Assembly (NCBI GenBank): GCA_021775555.1
Contig: JAJFHP010000009.1
Coordinates: 1-55,675, forward strand
Source of the DNA: Hyphomicrobiales bacterium
GTDB taxonomy: Bacteria; Pseudomonadota; Alphaproteobacteria; Rhizobiales; Methyloligellaceae
DNA: 55,675 nt
Direction of reading: 5' to 3'
Shown: positions 42,445 through 49,876 of the stretch, in pieces
Position numbering within the stretch: the first letter of the stretch is position 1
Layout: each line of letters starts with the position of its first letter
Notes under the pieces: generated by a model
Databases searched by the model: none
What the model was told of the DNA's origin: nothing
Seen by the model: the letters and a program-made list of their open reading frames with translations, nothing else
Program-made: the position numbers and the translations under genes

Positions 42445-43697
42445 AGCTTTCAGATCACGAACAGGCCATGCTGGCGGGTTCTGAAGGCCCCGCGAGGCAA
42501 TATGCCATGGAACAAATCCAGCGCGTGGGAACCTTCTTCGGTGCGCAGGATTGCGTGGAAGTATCACAAGTGCATCTCATGGCCGACCCGGAATCTCTGG
42601 GAGAAGCGGGCGTTACGTTTCTTGAAGGCCTGGCCGATTTGCCGCGCGAACAAAATCGCGTGCGCGTGCCCACGGTCACCGATCCCCGCGGTGTGGATTT
42701 CGAAGCCTATAAGCGGCTGAAACAGACCGACCGGATGGCCGGGCTAGAGCGCCGCGCTATTGCCGCTTTTGAAGCGCTCGGCGTGATGATGACTGATACC
42801 TGCATCAACTACCAGACCATCCTGCCGCCTGTGAAAGGCGAGCACCTGGCTTTCGGAGATACCGGGTCATCGATCTACGCCAACTCGGTTTTTGGCGCGC
42901 GTACCAATTTTGAGGGCGGGCCTTCGGCACTTGCAGCAGCCCTTTCGGGCCGCGCCCCGCGCTATGGTTTTCACCTCGATGAACACCGGCGCGGTACAAA
43001 ACTGTTTGAGGCGACCTTCCGCCCGGGCGGTCTGTCGGAATGGGGTGCCATGGGGGCCATCATTGGCAAGGCGATGGAGTCCTACTGGGAAGTGCCTGTC
43101 ATTACCGGTATCGTGGGCGCGCCCACATCAGACGAGATCAAGCAGTTCGGCGCAGCACTTGCGAGCTTCGGATCGACGCCCCTGTTTCACATGGTCGGTG
43201 TGACCCCTGAGGCGCCGGATTTGAAATCCGTCTTTGACGCGTCCCCGCCCGAGGCGGTTCCTATTGGCGAAGAAGACGTGGCTGATCTGGTGAAAAGCTA
43301 TACGCCGGACGATGACACGCTGCATGTGGTGGTGTTCGCCGCGCCGCAATTGTCGCTGGTCGAGATGCGTACGCTGTCAGACTTGCTGGAGGGTCGCAAG
43401 CTGCATGAAAAAGTGGCGCTGCTCGCCGCCACATCGCCCGAGATCAAATCCGCCTGCGACCGGATGGGGATCACCGCACATATTGAGGATGCGGGCGGCA
43501 TCGTGCTGTCAGGCGTGTGCTTTTACCAGATGTATGCCCGCGAGATCGGCGAGGCCAATGGCTGGAAACGGCTCATGAGCAACTCCGCCAAGCTGGTCAA
43601 TATTCTCGGCGGTTATGGTTATGAGCCGATGCTGGCAACCATGGAGCAATGCGTGGAAAGCGCGGTCCAGGGCCGCATCGTGGGGGCGGGTGCATGA
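42441..43697 (+). CDS. Aconitase X large (catalytic) subunit, hydroxy-acid dehydratase
   Basis: 418 residues, AcnX catalytic domain (DUF521). It has the family start LSDHEQAMLAGSEGPARQYA, TDTCINYQ with a probable Fe-S cysteine, the active-site stretch AFGDTGSSIYANSVFGARTN, RAPRYGFHLDEHRRGT, and a second cysteine in LSGVCFY near the C-terminus. Characterised relatives dehydrate cis-3-hydroxy-L-proline (bacteria) or mevalonate-5-phosphate (archaea) with an iron-sulfur cluster. The ATG at 42441 overlaps the TauE gene stop. No proline racemase or reductase gene is near, so a different hydroxy acid is possible. Confidence 0.88.
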   Translation: MKLSDHEQAMLAGSEGPARQYAMEQIQRVGTFFGAQDCVEVSQVHLMADPESLGEAGVTFLEGLADLPREQNRVRVPTVTDPRGVDFEAYKRLKQTDRMAGLERRAIAAFEALGVMMTDTCINYQTILPPVKGEHLAFGDTGSSIYANSVFGARTNFEGGPSALAAALSGRAPRYGFHLDEHRRGTKLFEATFRPGGLSEWGAMGAIIGKAMESYWEVPVITGIVGAPTSDEIKQFGAALASFGSTPLFHMVGVTPEAPDLKSVFDASPPEAVPIGEEDVADLVKSYTPDDDTLHVVVFAAPQLSLVEMRTLSDLLEGRKLHEKVALLAATSPEIKSACDRMGITAHIEDAGGIVLSGVCFYQMYAREIGEANGWKRLMSNSAKLVNILGGYGYEPMLATMEQCVESAVQGRIVGAGA

Positions 43698-44101
43698 GAG
43701 AGAGCATTTATCAGGGCGTTGCCGGGATTGGCGATCCGGTTGGAGGCGAGGCGCTGGTGGCCCATGACAATTTCTCCGCACGCTATGATCTCGACCGCAT
43801 CAAGGGCACGTTTTCCCGCCCTGGCCACAAGCTCTATGGCCAGAGCTATGTGGGCAAGATCCTCATTCTCAACATCGCCAAGGGCGGTGTCGCCACCGCG
43901 TGGATGCTGCGTGAAATGGTGGAGCGGGAAATGGGCCCGAAAGCGCTTGTTCTCAACGCCGCCAACCCGATCATGGCGCAGGGGGCAGCCTTCGCCAATC
44001 TACCGCTGATCGACCGGTTTGAAGTGGATATAACGAGCGTCATCAAGACCGGCGAGCGCGTGGCGGTTGATCCGGAAAGCGCGACAGTGCGACGTCTTTA
44101 G
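43694..44101 (+). CDS. Aconitase X small (swivel) subunit
   Basis: 135 residues, DUF126 swivel domain: GGEALVAHDNFSARYDLDRI, GHKLYGQSYVGKILILNIAK, GVATAWMLREMVERE, VLNAANPIMAQGAAFANLPL. It forms the heterodimeric dehydratase with the large subunit. The ATG at 43694 lies inside the large-subunit stop (ATGA), so the three genes TauE-AcnX large-AcnX small are chained by two four-base overlaps. An upstream in-frame start is rejected for that reason. Confidence 0.9.
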   Translation: MRESIYQGVAGIGDPVGGEALVAHDNFSARYDLDRIKGTFSRPGHKLYGQSYVGKILILNIAKGGVATAWMLREMVEREMGPKALVLNAANPIMAQGAAFANLPLIDRFEVDITSVIKTGERVAVDPESATVRRL

Positions 44102-44322
44102 TCTTCGCGGCCAACGGCCCTCGAGTACCGGGGACACTCAAGTGCGCGATGCCATGATATTCCGTGGCAGGGTATGGCGCTTGACCTCGCCAAGCATTGC
44201 CAGCAACCGTCACCTAGCAGCCTGGTTTTCCACTCCGATCCGGCCATCGTCGCCACGCTTCAGATCGACGATCAAAGCGTACCTTTAGTGGACATCGGCT
44301 GATGCCACCCTTGGGATGGAAA

Positions 44323-44347
44323 TGTCTGTTTTGGCACTTAGCGGACA
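44323..44347. repeat. Dispersed intergenic palindrome, copy 3
   Basis: TGTCTGTTTTGGCACTTA followed by GCGGACA; a diverged left arm and an intact right arm of the TGTCCGCTT...AAGCGGACA family. Confidence 0.65.
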
Positions 44348-44365
44348 TTCCAGCTTGAGGGATTT

Positions 44366-44394
44366 ACGTCTGCTTTCGGGGGTAAAGCGGACAT
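44366..44394. repeat. Dispersed intergenic palindrome, copy 4
   Basis: ACGTCTGCTTTCGGGGGTAA then AGCGGACAT; same family, paired with copy 3 about 20 bases away, just as copies 1 and 2 are paired near 4.1 kb. Confidence 0.7.
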
Positions 44395-44541
44395 TAATGC
44401 GGTACGAACCTGTCGCTAAAATCAATAAGTGAACTGGAATGTGCGAAAGACGCATCTTTGCGGCACCTGATAAATCTTGAGTTTGGAAAAATTTGAGACC
44501 GAAGGCTGTGTAGAGATAGAGCCTGGATAAAGTGTGATGTG

Positions 44542-44555
44542 TTGACCGAGATCAA
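44542..44555. promoter_or_regulatory. FNR/FixK-like box upstream of the sensor kinase
   Basis: TTGACCGAGATCAA: perfect TTGA/TCAA arms in the TTGAT-N4-ATCAA layout of FNR/FixK/Dnr sites, with one base off consensus. It is ~130 bases upstream of the kinase start and suggests oxygen- or NO-dependent expression of the two-component/cytochrome region. Confidence 0.5.
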
Positions 44556-44687
44556 CGATCAGGTGTGGCGTAACTGGAAAGATAAGCAGATGTCGACTCG
44601 AGAACATCTGCCGGGTCAGAATACCTATGCCATCGATTGCCATCGACAAAAGAGTTCGGTAACCAGCCTTGGCAAGTGAGGACGGGC

Positions 44688-46601
44688 ATGTTCAGGCTCC
44701 TTCACTTCTTTCTCATCACCAGCATGGCCGGTCTGCTGGCGCTGGGCGTTCTGCTCTGGTTTGTCCACAGACACGCTGTACAACAGCTGGTGGAATACGC
44801 AGAGGTCCAGAATGTGACATTGGCGCGCTCATTCGCAAACACTATCTGGCCCAGATTTTCCAAATACATATCGTCGGTCTCAGAACTGCCTGAAAAGACT
44901 TTGCGCACACGTCAGGAAGTTCGGGAAATCCGGAACGCGGTGAAGGCGGCTTCAGCGGGCCTGCCAATACTGAAAGTGAAAATTTACAATCTGAAGGGAC
45001 TGACAGTATTTTCGTCTGACCCTGCGGAAATTGGACAGGATAAGAGTGGCAATCAGGGGTTTGTCCGCGCCGCTATCAAGGGGCTTCCCGCCAGTGCACT
45101 CACTTACCGGAACCGTTTGAACTCCTTTGAGGGGACTGTTCAGAACCGCGACATCGTCGAAAGCTACCTTCCCATCCGTGGCGGAGATGGAGAGACCCTC
45201 GGGGTATTCGAGCTCTATTCGGATGTGACTCCCCTGTTGAACCGGGTAAATCGTTCAACTGCCCAACTCATGTTTGGTCTGCTATTTCTCTTCGGGGGTT
45301 TGTACGCAGTATTATTTCTCCTTGTCAGGCGTGCTGATCAAACCATCAAGCGGCAATACACCAACATTGAAGAAAAAAACGATGCCCTCGAAAAAGCCAG
45401 AAATACCCTCGAGAACCGTGTCGCTGAACGGACCCGAAAGCTTACCGATGAAATAGCCGAACGCGAACGTGCTGAGGCAAATCTGCGCAAACTTTCCCAA
45501 GCCGTGGAACAGAGCCCGGCCATGACCATCATCACGGACCCGGCCGGCAGCATCGAATATGTAAATTCTCGCTTCGTCGCTGTAACCGGATACCCGCTGG
45601 AGGAAGTCTTAGGAAAAAACCCAAGTGTCCTGAACGCGGGCGAAGTTCCTCCCGACATATACAAGGAGTTATGGAAAGCTATCTCTGTTGGCAAGGAGTG
45701 GCGTGGTGAGTTCCACAACCGCAAGAAAAACGGGGATCTGTATTGGGCCCGCACAACCATATCTCCTGTTATGAGTGGTGATGGTGTCGTAACCCATTTC
45801 CTGGGAATCTCCGAGGACATCACGGCGTTGAAAATAGCCGAGCAGGAAAAACGGCAGCAACAGTCGGAACTTGCACATGCGGGGCGCGTGATAACGATGG
45901 GAGAGATGGCCACAAGCCTGGCCCATGAACTCAATCAACCCCTGTCCATCATCTCCGGTTGCGCCCAAATGTGTAAAAAAGCCCTGCGATCAGGCAATGG
46001 CGCGACAGACTCTATGCGAGACCCGGTCGAGCAAGTGCTGGAACAGGCTGACCGGGCCAACGAGATTATCCATGGCATCCGGGGCTTCGTTAAAAAGGAC
46101 GCACTGAAAAAAGAAGACATCGATATCAACGATGCCATTTATAAAATTTCCGATCTTCTTCGCTCAGATTCGAGAGACCACAGCGCCACAGTGTCGTTTG
46201 ATTTTGCCAGCGACTTCCCACCTGTTTCAGCCAACAGACTTCAGATACAGCAAGTCATCCTGAATCTTGCCCACAATGGCATCGAGGCTATGATGGACGG
46301 CAAATCCAACCAACGTCATCTCACAATCAAGACCGCCATGCTTGCGGACGAAACAGTCGGCATTTCCGTTCACGACACAGGAAGCGGAATTGAGCGCGAG
46401 AAATTGAAGGAAATTTTTTCTCCGTTCTACACCTCCAAGCCCGACGGGATCGGCATGGGCCTGTCTATCAGCCACGCTATCGTTGAGGCGCACGGAGGAA
46501 AGCTCTGGGCGACATCGAATAAAAAAGAGGGAACATATTTTCATATCTCCCTACCGGCGGCACCAGTATCTGACCCAAAGGAGAGTACCGATGCCCAATG
46601 A
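44688..46601 (+). CDS. Membrane sensor histidine kinase with PAS domain
   Basis: 637 residues. TM1 (~4-26), an extracytoplasmic sensor region (~30-190: ISSVSELPEKTLRTRQEVRE, SSDPAEIGQDKSGNQGF), TM2 (~198-220), coiled coil (~228-275), PAS (~282-395: ITDPAGSIEYVNSRFVAVTG; HFLGISEDITALK), HisKA with the phospho-His in SLAHELNQPLSII (~430), and HATPase with NLAHNGIEA, VHDTGSGI and GIGMGLSIS. The ATG at 44688 has GAGGA six bases upstream; a TTG 51 bases earlier is weaker. It phosphorylates the FixJ-type regulator whose gene overlaps its 3' end. The PAS has no obvious heme-binding signature. Confidence 0.9.
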   Translation: MFRLLHFFLITSMAGLLALGVLLWFVHRHAVQQLVEYAEVQNVTLARSFANTIWPRFSKYISSVSELPEKTLRTRQEVREIRNAVKAASAGLPILKVKIYNLKGLTVFSSDPAEIGQDKSGNQGFVRAAIKGLPASALTYRNRLNSFEGTVQNRDIVESYLPIRGGDGETLGVFELYSDVTPLLNRVNRSTAQLMFGLLFLFGGLYAVLFLLVRRADQTIKRQYTNIEEKNDALEKARNTLENRVAERTRKLTDEIAERERAEANLRKLSQAVEQSPAMTIITDPAGSIEYVNSRFVAVTGYPLEEVLGKNPSVLNAGEVPPDIYKELWKAISVGKEWRGEFHNRKKNGDLYWARTTISPVMSGDGVVTHFLGISEDITALKIAEQEKRQQQSELAHAGRVITMGEMATSLAHELNQPLSIISGCAQMCKKALRSGNGATDSMRDPVEQVLEQADRANEIIHGIRGFVKKDALKKEDIDINDAIYKISDLLRSDSRDHSATVSFDFASDFPPVSANRLQIQQVILNLAHNGIEAMMDGKSNQRHLTIKTAMLADETVGISVHDTGSGIEREKLKEIFSPFYTSKPDGIGMGLSISHAIVEAHGGKLWATSNKKEGTYFHISLPAAPVSDPKESTDAQ

Positions 46602-47187
46602 GCCAACGGTGTTCGTCGTCGATGACGATCCCGACGTACGCCGCTTTCTCCGTGGATTGATTTCCTCTGTCGATTTACGGGTGGTACTCTTTGACTCGGC
46701 GCAATCGTTTCTTGAGAACCATGAGCCAGGAACTCCCGGTTGTTTGCTGCTTGATATCCGGATGCCCGGCATGAGCGGACTGGAGTTGCAAAAAGAACTG
46801 GCAGTGCAAAAAATCGACATCCCCATTATCTTCCTCACCGGCCATGGTGACGTTCAAATTGCTGTCAATGCCATGAAAGCGGGGGCTTATGATTTCGTTG
46901 AAAAGCCCTTCAACAACGAGCTTCTTCTGGATGTCCTGCAGAAGGCGGTGGCGCAGGGTTTAACGGCCGAGATAACCCGCTCAGCAACAGCAAAAATAGA
47001 TCAACGGGCGTCGCTTCTTACCAAACGCGAGCGGCAAGTCATGGATATGGTTGTTGCCGGGGAGACCAACAAGGAAATTGCCCGGCACTTGGGTATCAGC
47101 GAACGAACCGTTGAAAATCACCGTGGCAAGGTCATGAGTAAAATGCAGGCGCAGTCCCTGGCACAGCTTGTGAAGATGTTGTCCTGA
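46591..47187 (+). CDS. FixJ/TodT-type response regulator
   Basis: 198 residues. The receiver domain (~1-120) has acidic pocket VVDDDPDV, phospho-acceptor Asp in LLLDIRMPGMSG (~55), Thr in FLTGHGDV and Lys in VEKPFNN. A LuxR-type helix-turn-helix (~135-198: LTKRERQVMDMVVAGETNKE, IARHLGISERTVENHRGKVM) follows. AAAGGAG lies upstream of the ATG, and the gene overlaps the kinase by 11 bases. Probably activates the downstream cytochrome genes. Confidence 0.94.
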   Translation: MPNEPTVFVVDDDPDVRRFLRGLISSVDLRVVLFDSAQSFLENHEPGTPGCLLLDIRMPGMSGLELQKELAVQKIDIPIIFLTGHGDVQIAVNAMKAGAYDFVEKPFNNELLLDVLQKAVAQGLTAEITRSATAKIDQRASLLTKRERQVMDMVVAGETNKEIARHLGISERTVENHRGKVMSKMQAQSLAQLVKMLS

Positions 47188-47484
47188 CAAAATAGCGCCT
47201 GAGGGTATCTGCTCAGTATCTTGCGTGGTGACCCGGATATTTTCCTGATTTCCAAAGCTATAGACTTTCAGAAGACCGAAGTCTTTGTGTTGCTGTGCGA
47301 TTTGAAAATTTTCGAACGCCAGAGCTATTTAATTTCACTCGAACGGTGTTGTTTCCTGGGAATGAACGAGCACTGGCAGCACCAATATAAAGCCTTTCTG
47401 TCACCGTGCATTTGGTTGGGATTCAGGCGTTCTGCGTGATTTGCCGGAACATACCGACCGCTCCACACAAAAGGAGAAGCTGCC
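47188..47484 (+). promoter_or_regulatory. Regulatory gap before the diheme cytochrome c gene
   Basis: 297 bases without a gene, long enough for a response-regulator-dependent promoter. A small hairpin AAGAC-CGAA-GTCTT lies at 47272-47285 and a GAAAATTTTC palindrome near 47304-47315. I cannot assign a binding site with confidence. The cytochrome ribosome-binding site AAGGAG is seven bases before its ATG. Confidence 0.4.
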
Positions 47485-48216
47485 ATGAAAACTCCAATCC
47501 AGAGCATCGCGATATTTGGTGCCGTTTCCCTCGGCCTGGTCCTTGGCCTTGCGTCCTTTGCACCAGTTCAGGCGGAGGACATGCAGGGATCGATGGCCAG
47601 GGGCGGCAAGCTCTATGACAAATGGTTTGCCGTCATCAAGGCAGAGAAACCAAAGGACACTCACTCCGCCTGGCCCGCTTCCAACACCAAGAAAAAGGGC
47701 AACGTGACCTGGCGCTGCAAATCCTGCCACGGATGGGATTACCAGGGTAAAGACGGTGCCTATGCCTCGGGTTCATACAAGACTGGCATCAAGGGTATTG
47801 GTGGTATGGCCAACGCCGAGATTTCAGCAATCATGAAGGTCCTCAAGGACGGCACGCACAAGCTTGCCGGCAAGATGGATGAGCAGGATTTCAAGGATCT
47901 TGCCATGTTTGTCAGTAAGGGGACTATCGATATGAGCAAATATATCGATAGTGCTGCCAAGGCGCCAAAGGGCGGCGATGCGGCCAAGGGCGCAGGTTAC
48001 TTCAACACGATGTGTGCCCAGTGCCACGGCAAGGACGGCAGCCTGCCCAAGGACATGAAGAAGACGCTTGGCAAGCAGATGGGCAATCCCTGGGAGGTCA
48101 TGCACAAGATCATGAATGGCCAGCCCAATGAGCAGATGCCAGCCCTCAGGGCAATCGATCGTCAGGTTACGGTCGACATCATGGCCCACCTGGCAACCTT
48201 GCCGAAGGAGAAGTAG
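47485..48216 (+). CDS. Periplasmic diheme cytochrome c
   Basis: 243 residues. Signal peptide (SIAIFGAVSLGLVLGLASFA, cleavage near VQAED), then two c-type heme motifs: CKSCHGWDYQGKDG (~76) and CAQCHGKDG (~176). The N-terminal domain has an insert (YASGSYKTGIKGIGGMANAE) and is unlike a standard small cytochrome; the C-terminal domain is ordinary (EQMPALRAIDRQVTVDIMAH, with a possible Met ligand). It shuttles electrons in the periplasm, probably receiving them from the NapC-type protein encoded next. Confidence 0.9.
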   Translation: MKTPIQSIAIFGAVSLGLVLGLASFAPVQAEDMQGSMARGGKLYDKWFAVIKAEKPKDTHSAWPASNTKKKGNVTWRCKSCHGWDYQGKDGAYASGSYKTGIKGIGGMANAEISAIMKVLKDGTHKLAGKMDEQDFKDLAMFVSKGTIDMSKYIDSAAKAPKGGDAAKGAGYFNTMCAQCHGKDGSLPKDMKKTLGKQMGNPWEVMHKIMNGQPNEQMPALRAIDRQVTVDIMAHLATLPKEK

Positions 48217-48263
48217 GCGGCAGGCATGTGCGTTCAAATTGACTGGCGCATTTAGCATATGGA

Positions 48264-48302
48264 CTGGCCGCTGGCTTCCAAGAGTCAGCGGTCAGTTTTT
48301 TT
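48264..48302 (+). terminator. Rho-independent terminator between the cytochrome c and NapC genes
   Basis: 13-bp stem (48264-48276 with 48283-48295: CTGGCCGCTGGCT/AGTCAGCGGTCAG, two G-T pairs), 6-base loop, then seven Ts. It ends 12 bases before the NapC-type start codon, so it would uncouple the two genes unless it is only partial. Confidence 0.85.
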
Positions 48303-48314
48303 AAGGGCAATACA

Positions 48315-48887
48315 ATGATCAGGCGTTTGTGGAACTGGTTCTGGAGCCCTACCAGCCGCTACGCGTGGGGCGCCATTTTGATCATCGGCGGTGTGGCCGG
48401 TATCATCTTCTGGGGCGGCTTCAACACCTTCATGGAATACACCAACAGGCTGGAGTTCTGTATTTCCTGTCACGAGATGAGTTCCATGCCCTATGAGGAA
48501 TATAAAAAGACCACGCATTTCAAGAGTGCATCGGGCGTGCGCGCAATCTGTTCTGATTGTCACGTGCCCAAGGAGTGGGGCCCGAAACTGATCCGTAAGA
48601 TCGAGGCGACCAACGAGCTGTATCACTGGCTTGTGGGGACCATAAACACGCCTGAAAAATATGAGGGGAAGCGGTTAGCGCTGGCGGAACATGTCTGGGC
48701 ATCGATGAAGGCTACCGACTCGCGCGAATGCCGCAACTGCCATACCTACGAAGCGATGGACTTCCACAAGCAAAGCCGCCGTGGTGCGCGGAAAATGCAG
48801 GAAGGCCTGGAAGAAGGCAAGACCTGCATCGATTGTCACAAGGGCATCGCCCACAAACTTCCAAAAGGCTATGAGGATGAAGACTAA
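48315..48887 (+). CDS. NapC/NirT/TorC-type membrane tetraheme cytochrome c
   Basis: 190 residues: one N-terminal membrane anchor (~17-38, YAWGAILIIGGVAGIIFWGG) and four heme motifs CISCHEM, CSDCH, CRNCH and CIDCHKG (~53, 78, 141, 171). This is the NapC/NrfH family, which oxidises menaquinol or ubiquinol and passes electrons to periplasmic reductases. No NapAB, NrfA, TorA or DMSO-type reductase gene is in view, so the acceptor is unknown; the diheme cytochrome upstream is the immediate candidate partner. A strong terminator sits just upstream. Confidence 0.93.
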   Translation: MIRRLWNWFWSPTSRYAWGAILIIGGVAGIIFWGGFNTFMEYTNRLEFCISCHEMSSMPYEEYKKTTHFKSASGVRAICSDCHVPKEWGPKLIRKIEATNELYHWLVGTINTPEKYEGKRLALAEHVWASMKATDSRECRNCHTYEAMDFHKQSRRGARKMQEGLEEGKTCIDCHKGIAHKLPKGYEDED

Positions 48888-48907
48888 GACCGCATTACAC
48901 GTTCTGA

Positions 48908-48933
48908 TGTCCGCTTATGACCCAGAGCGGACA
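48908..48933. repeat. Dispersed intergenic palindrome, copy 5
   Basis: TGTCCGCTTATGACCC then AGAGCGGACA, the most typical copy. Read as protein it gives MSAYDPERT, a sequence I know as a recurrent spurious N-terminus in alphaproteobacterial annotations, so the small frame here should not be called a gene. It lies between NapC and the convergent TetR gene. Confidence 0.85.
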
Positions 48934-48981
48934 CTAAAGTGCTATAAAACCTATCTCACAGATGCCACCTTTGCTCCATGT

Positions 48982-49656
48982 TCATGGCTTCAGGAAACCC
49001 AATATCATCTCTCGGACATGCTCACGCCTAGCCCTTAACCATTCCGCGTTGGTCAGATCCTGACCAAAGGTAATAGACAATGTGTGCTTGTTGGAGATGT
49101 GCACATAGCTAAGCGAGAGAATAGATACATAGAGCTGAACAGGATCGACCTTTTTGCGGAAAATGCCTTGCTTTTGGCCCTCTTGCAAAAGGGTTTCAAT
49201 CGATTTCACCAAAGGCATAGCGCCTTGCGGGACAGCCTTTGACCGGCGCAAAAAACTTCCCTGCTGAATATTCTCGATGCCGATCATGCTGATAAATTCC
49301 TGGTGAGAGAGCATATGGTCGTAGGTGAATTCGACCAGTGCAGCCATGCCTTCCTCAGGTCCGAGATGGAGCAGATCCAACTCCTCCTCCCGAGCGCGTA
49401 GTTGCGCATAGACAAGCTCAAGCGCTGCCAGATAGATCCCTTCCTTATTGCCAAAATAGTGATAGAGCATCCGAATATTGCATTCAGCACGCGTTGCAAT
49501 GCTGGCAGTCCGTGCCCCCCCAAACCCCTTCTCGCAGAACTCCGCAAGCGCGGCTTTCAGAACACGCTCACGCGTTGCTGCTGCATCCCTCTTTTGTGGT
49601 GGCCGGGATGAAAGACGTCGCTTTTTCTGAACTGCCAAAGCCATCTTCTTTTGCAC
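48982..49656 (-). CDS. TetR-family repressor next to the BMP transporter
   Basis: 224 residues. Basic N-terminal arm (VQKKRRLSSRPPQKRDAAAT), helix-turn-helix (TASIATRAECNIRMLYHYFG, ~50-69) and a RutR/YcdC-like ligand domain. The start is either GTG at 49656 or ATG at 49644; neither has an ideal ribosome-binding site. It is divergent from the BMP-type ABC operon, with an inverted repeat over the predicted -10 of that operon. RutR-type members sense pyrimidines, consistent with a nucleobase-like substrate, but the ligand is not known. Confidence 0.85.
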   Translation of the reverse strand: MQKKMALAVQKKRRLSSRPPQKRDAAATRERVLKAALAEFCEKGFGGARTASIATRAECNIRMLYHYFGNKEGIYLAALELVYAQLRAREEELDLLHLGPEEGMAALVEFTYDHMLSHQEFISMIGIENIQQGSFLRRSKAVPQGAMPLVKSIETLLQEGQKQGIFRKKVDPVQLYVSILSLSYVHISNKHTLSITFGQDLTNAEWLRARREHVREMILGFLKP

Positions 49657-49692
49657 TTATCCAATAATTTGATTCACCCAGATTGAGATACG

Positions 49693-49730
49693 TTGACTCG
49701 AAATACAATAAGTAATAAATTGCTTACTTA
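49693..49730 (+). promoter_or_regulatory. Promoter and TetR operator of the BMP transporter operon
   Basis: TTGACT (49693-49698), 17-base spacer, TAAATT (49716-49721). A perfect inverted repeat TAAGTAA-N8-TTACTTA (49709-49730) covers the -10, an ideal place for repression by the divergent TetR protein. Confidence 0.65.
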
Positions 49731-49876
49731 CAAATATAAAGCCAAGGGCGAACATAACGCCCCAATGAAAAAGGCTTGGCAGGCACCAACCCGTAAAGGC
49801 AGGATGTTTGCACCGTTTATCCGATGGTTGCCGACAAAGAAGCGTCAACCGTTAATCTGAATTCAGGGAGGAAATG

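Larger units (their letters stand above)
44102..44687. other. 586-base gap before the sensor kinase
   Basis: No gene on either strand. It holds two copies of the dispersed palindrome (44323-44347 and 44366-44394) and an FNR/FixK-like box (44542-44555). The part 44102-44300 has no recognisable feature; short frames there resemble nothing I know. The kinase ribosome-binding site is at 44677-44681. Confidence 0.5.

Noticed and set aside
44102-44300. Insertion-sequence remnant upstream of the kinase
   Set aside because: Translations gave no transposase motif and no terminal repeats were seen; only the dispersed palindromes nearby are repetitive.
44688-46601. Heme-based oxygen sensor (true FixL)
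   Set aside because: The PAS domain lacks an obvious FixL heme-histidine context, and the protein has a large extracytoplasmic sensor region that FixL PAS signalling does not need.
48907-49038. Small frame starting MSAYDPERTLKC after the NapC gene
   Set aside because: Translation of a dispersed intergenic palindrome; a familiar spurious call. The rest overlaps the end of the convergent TetR gene.
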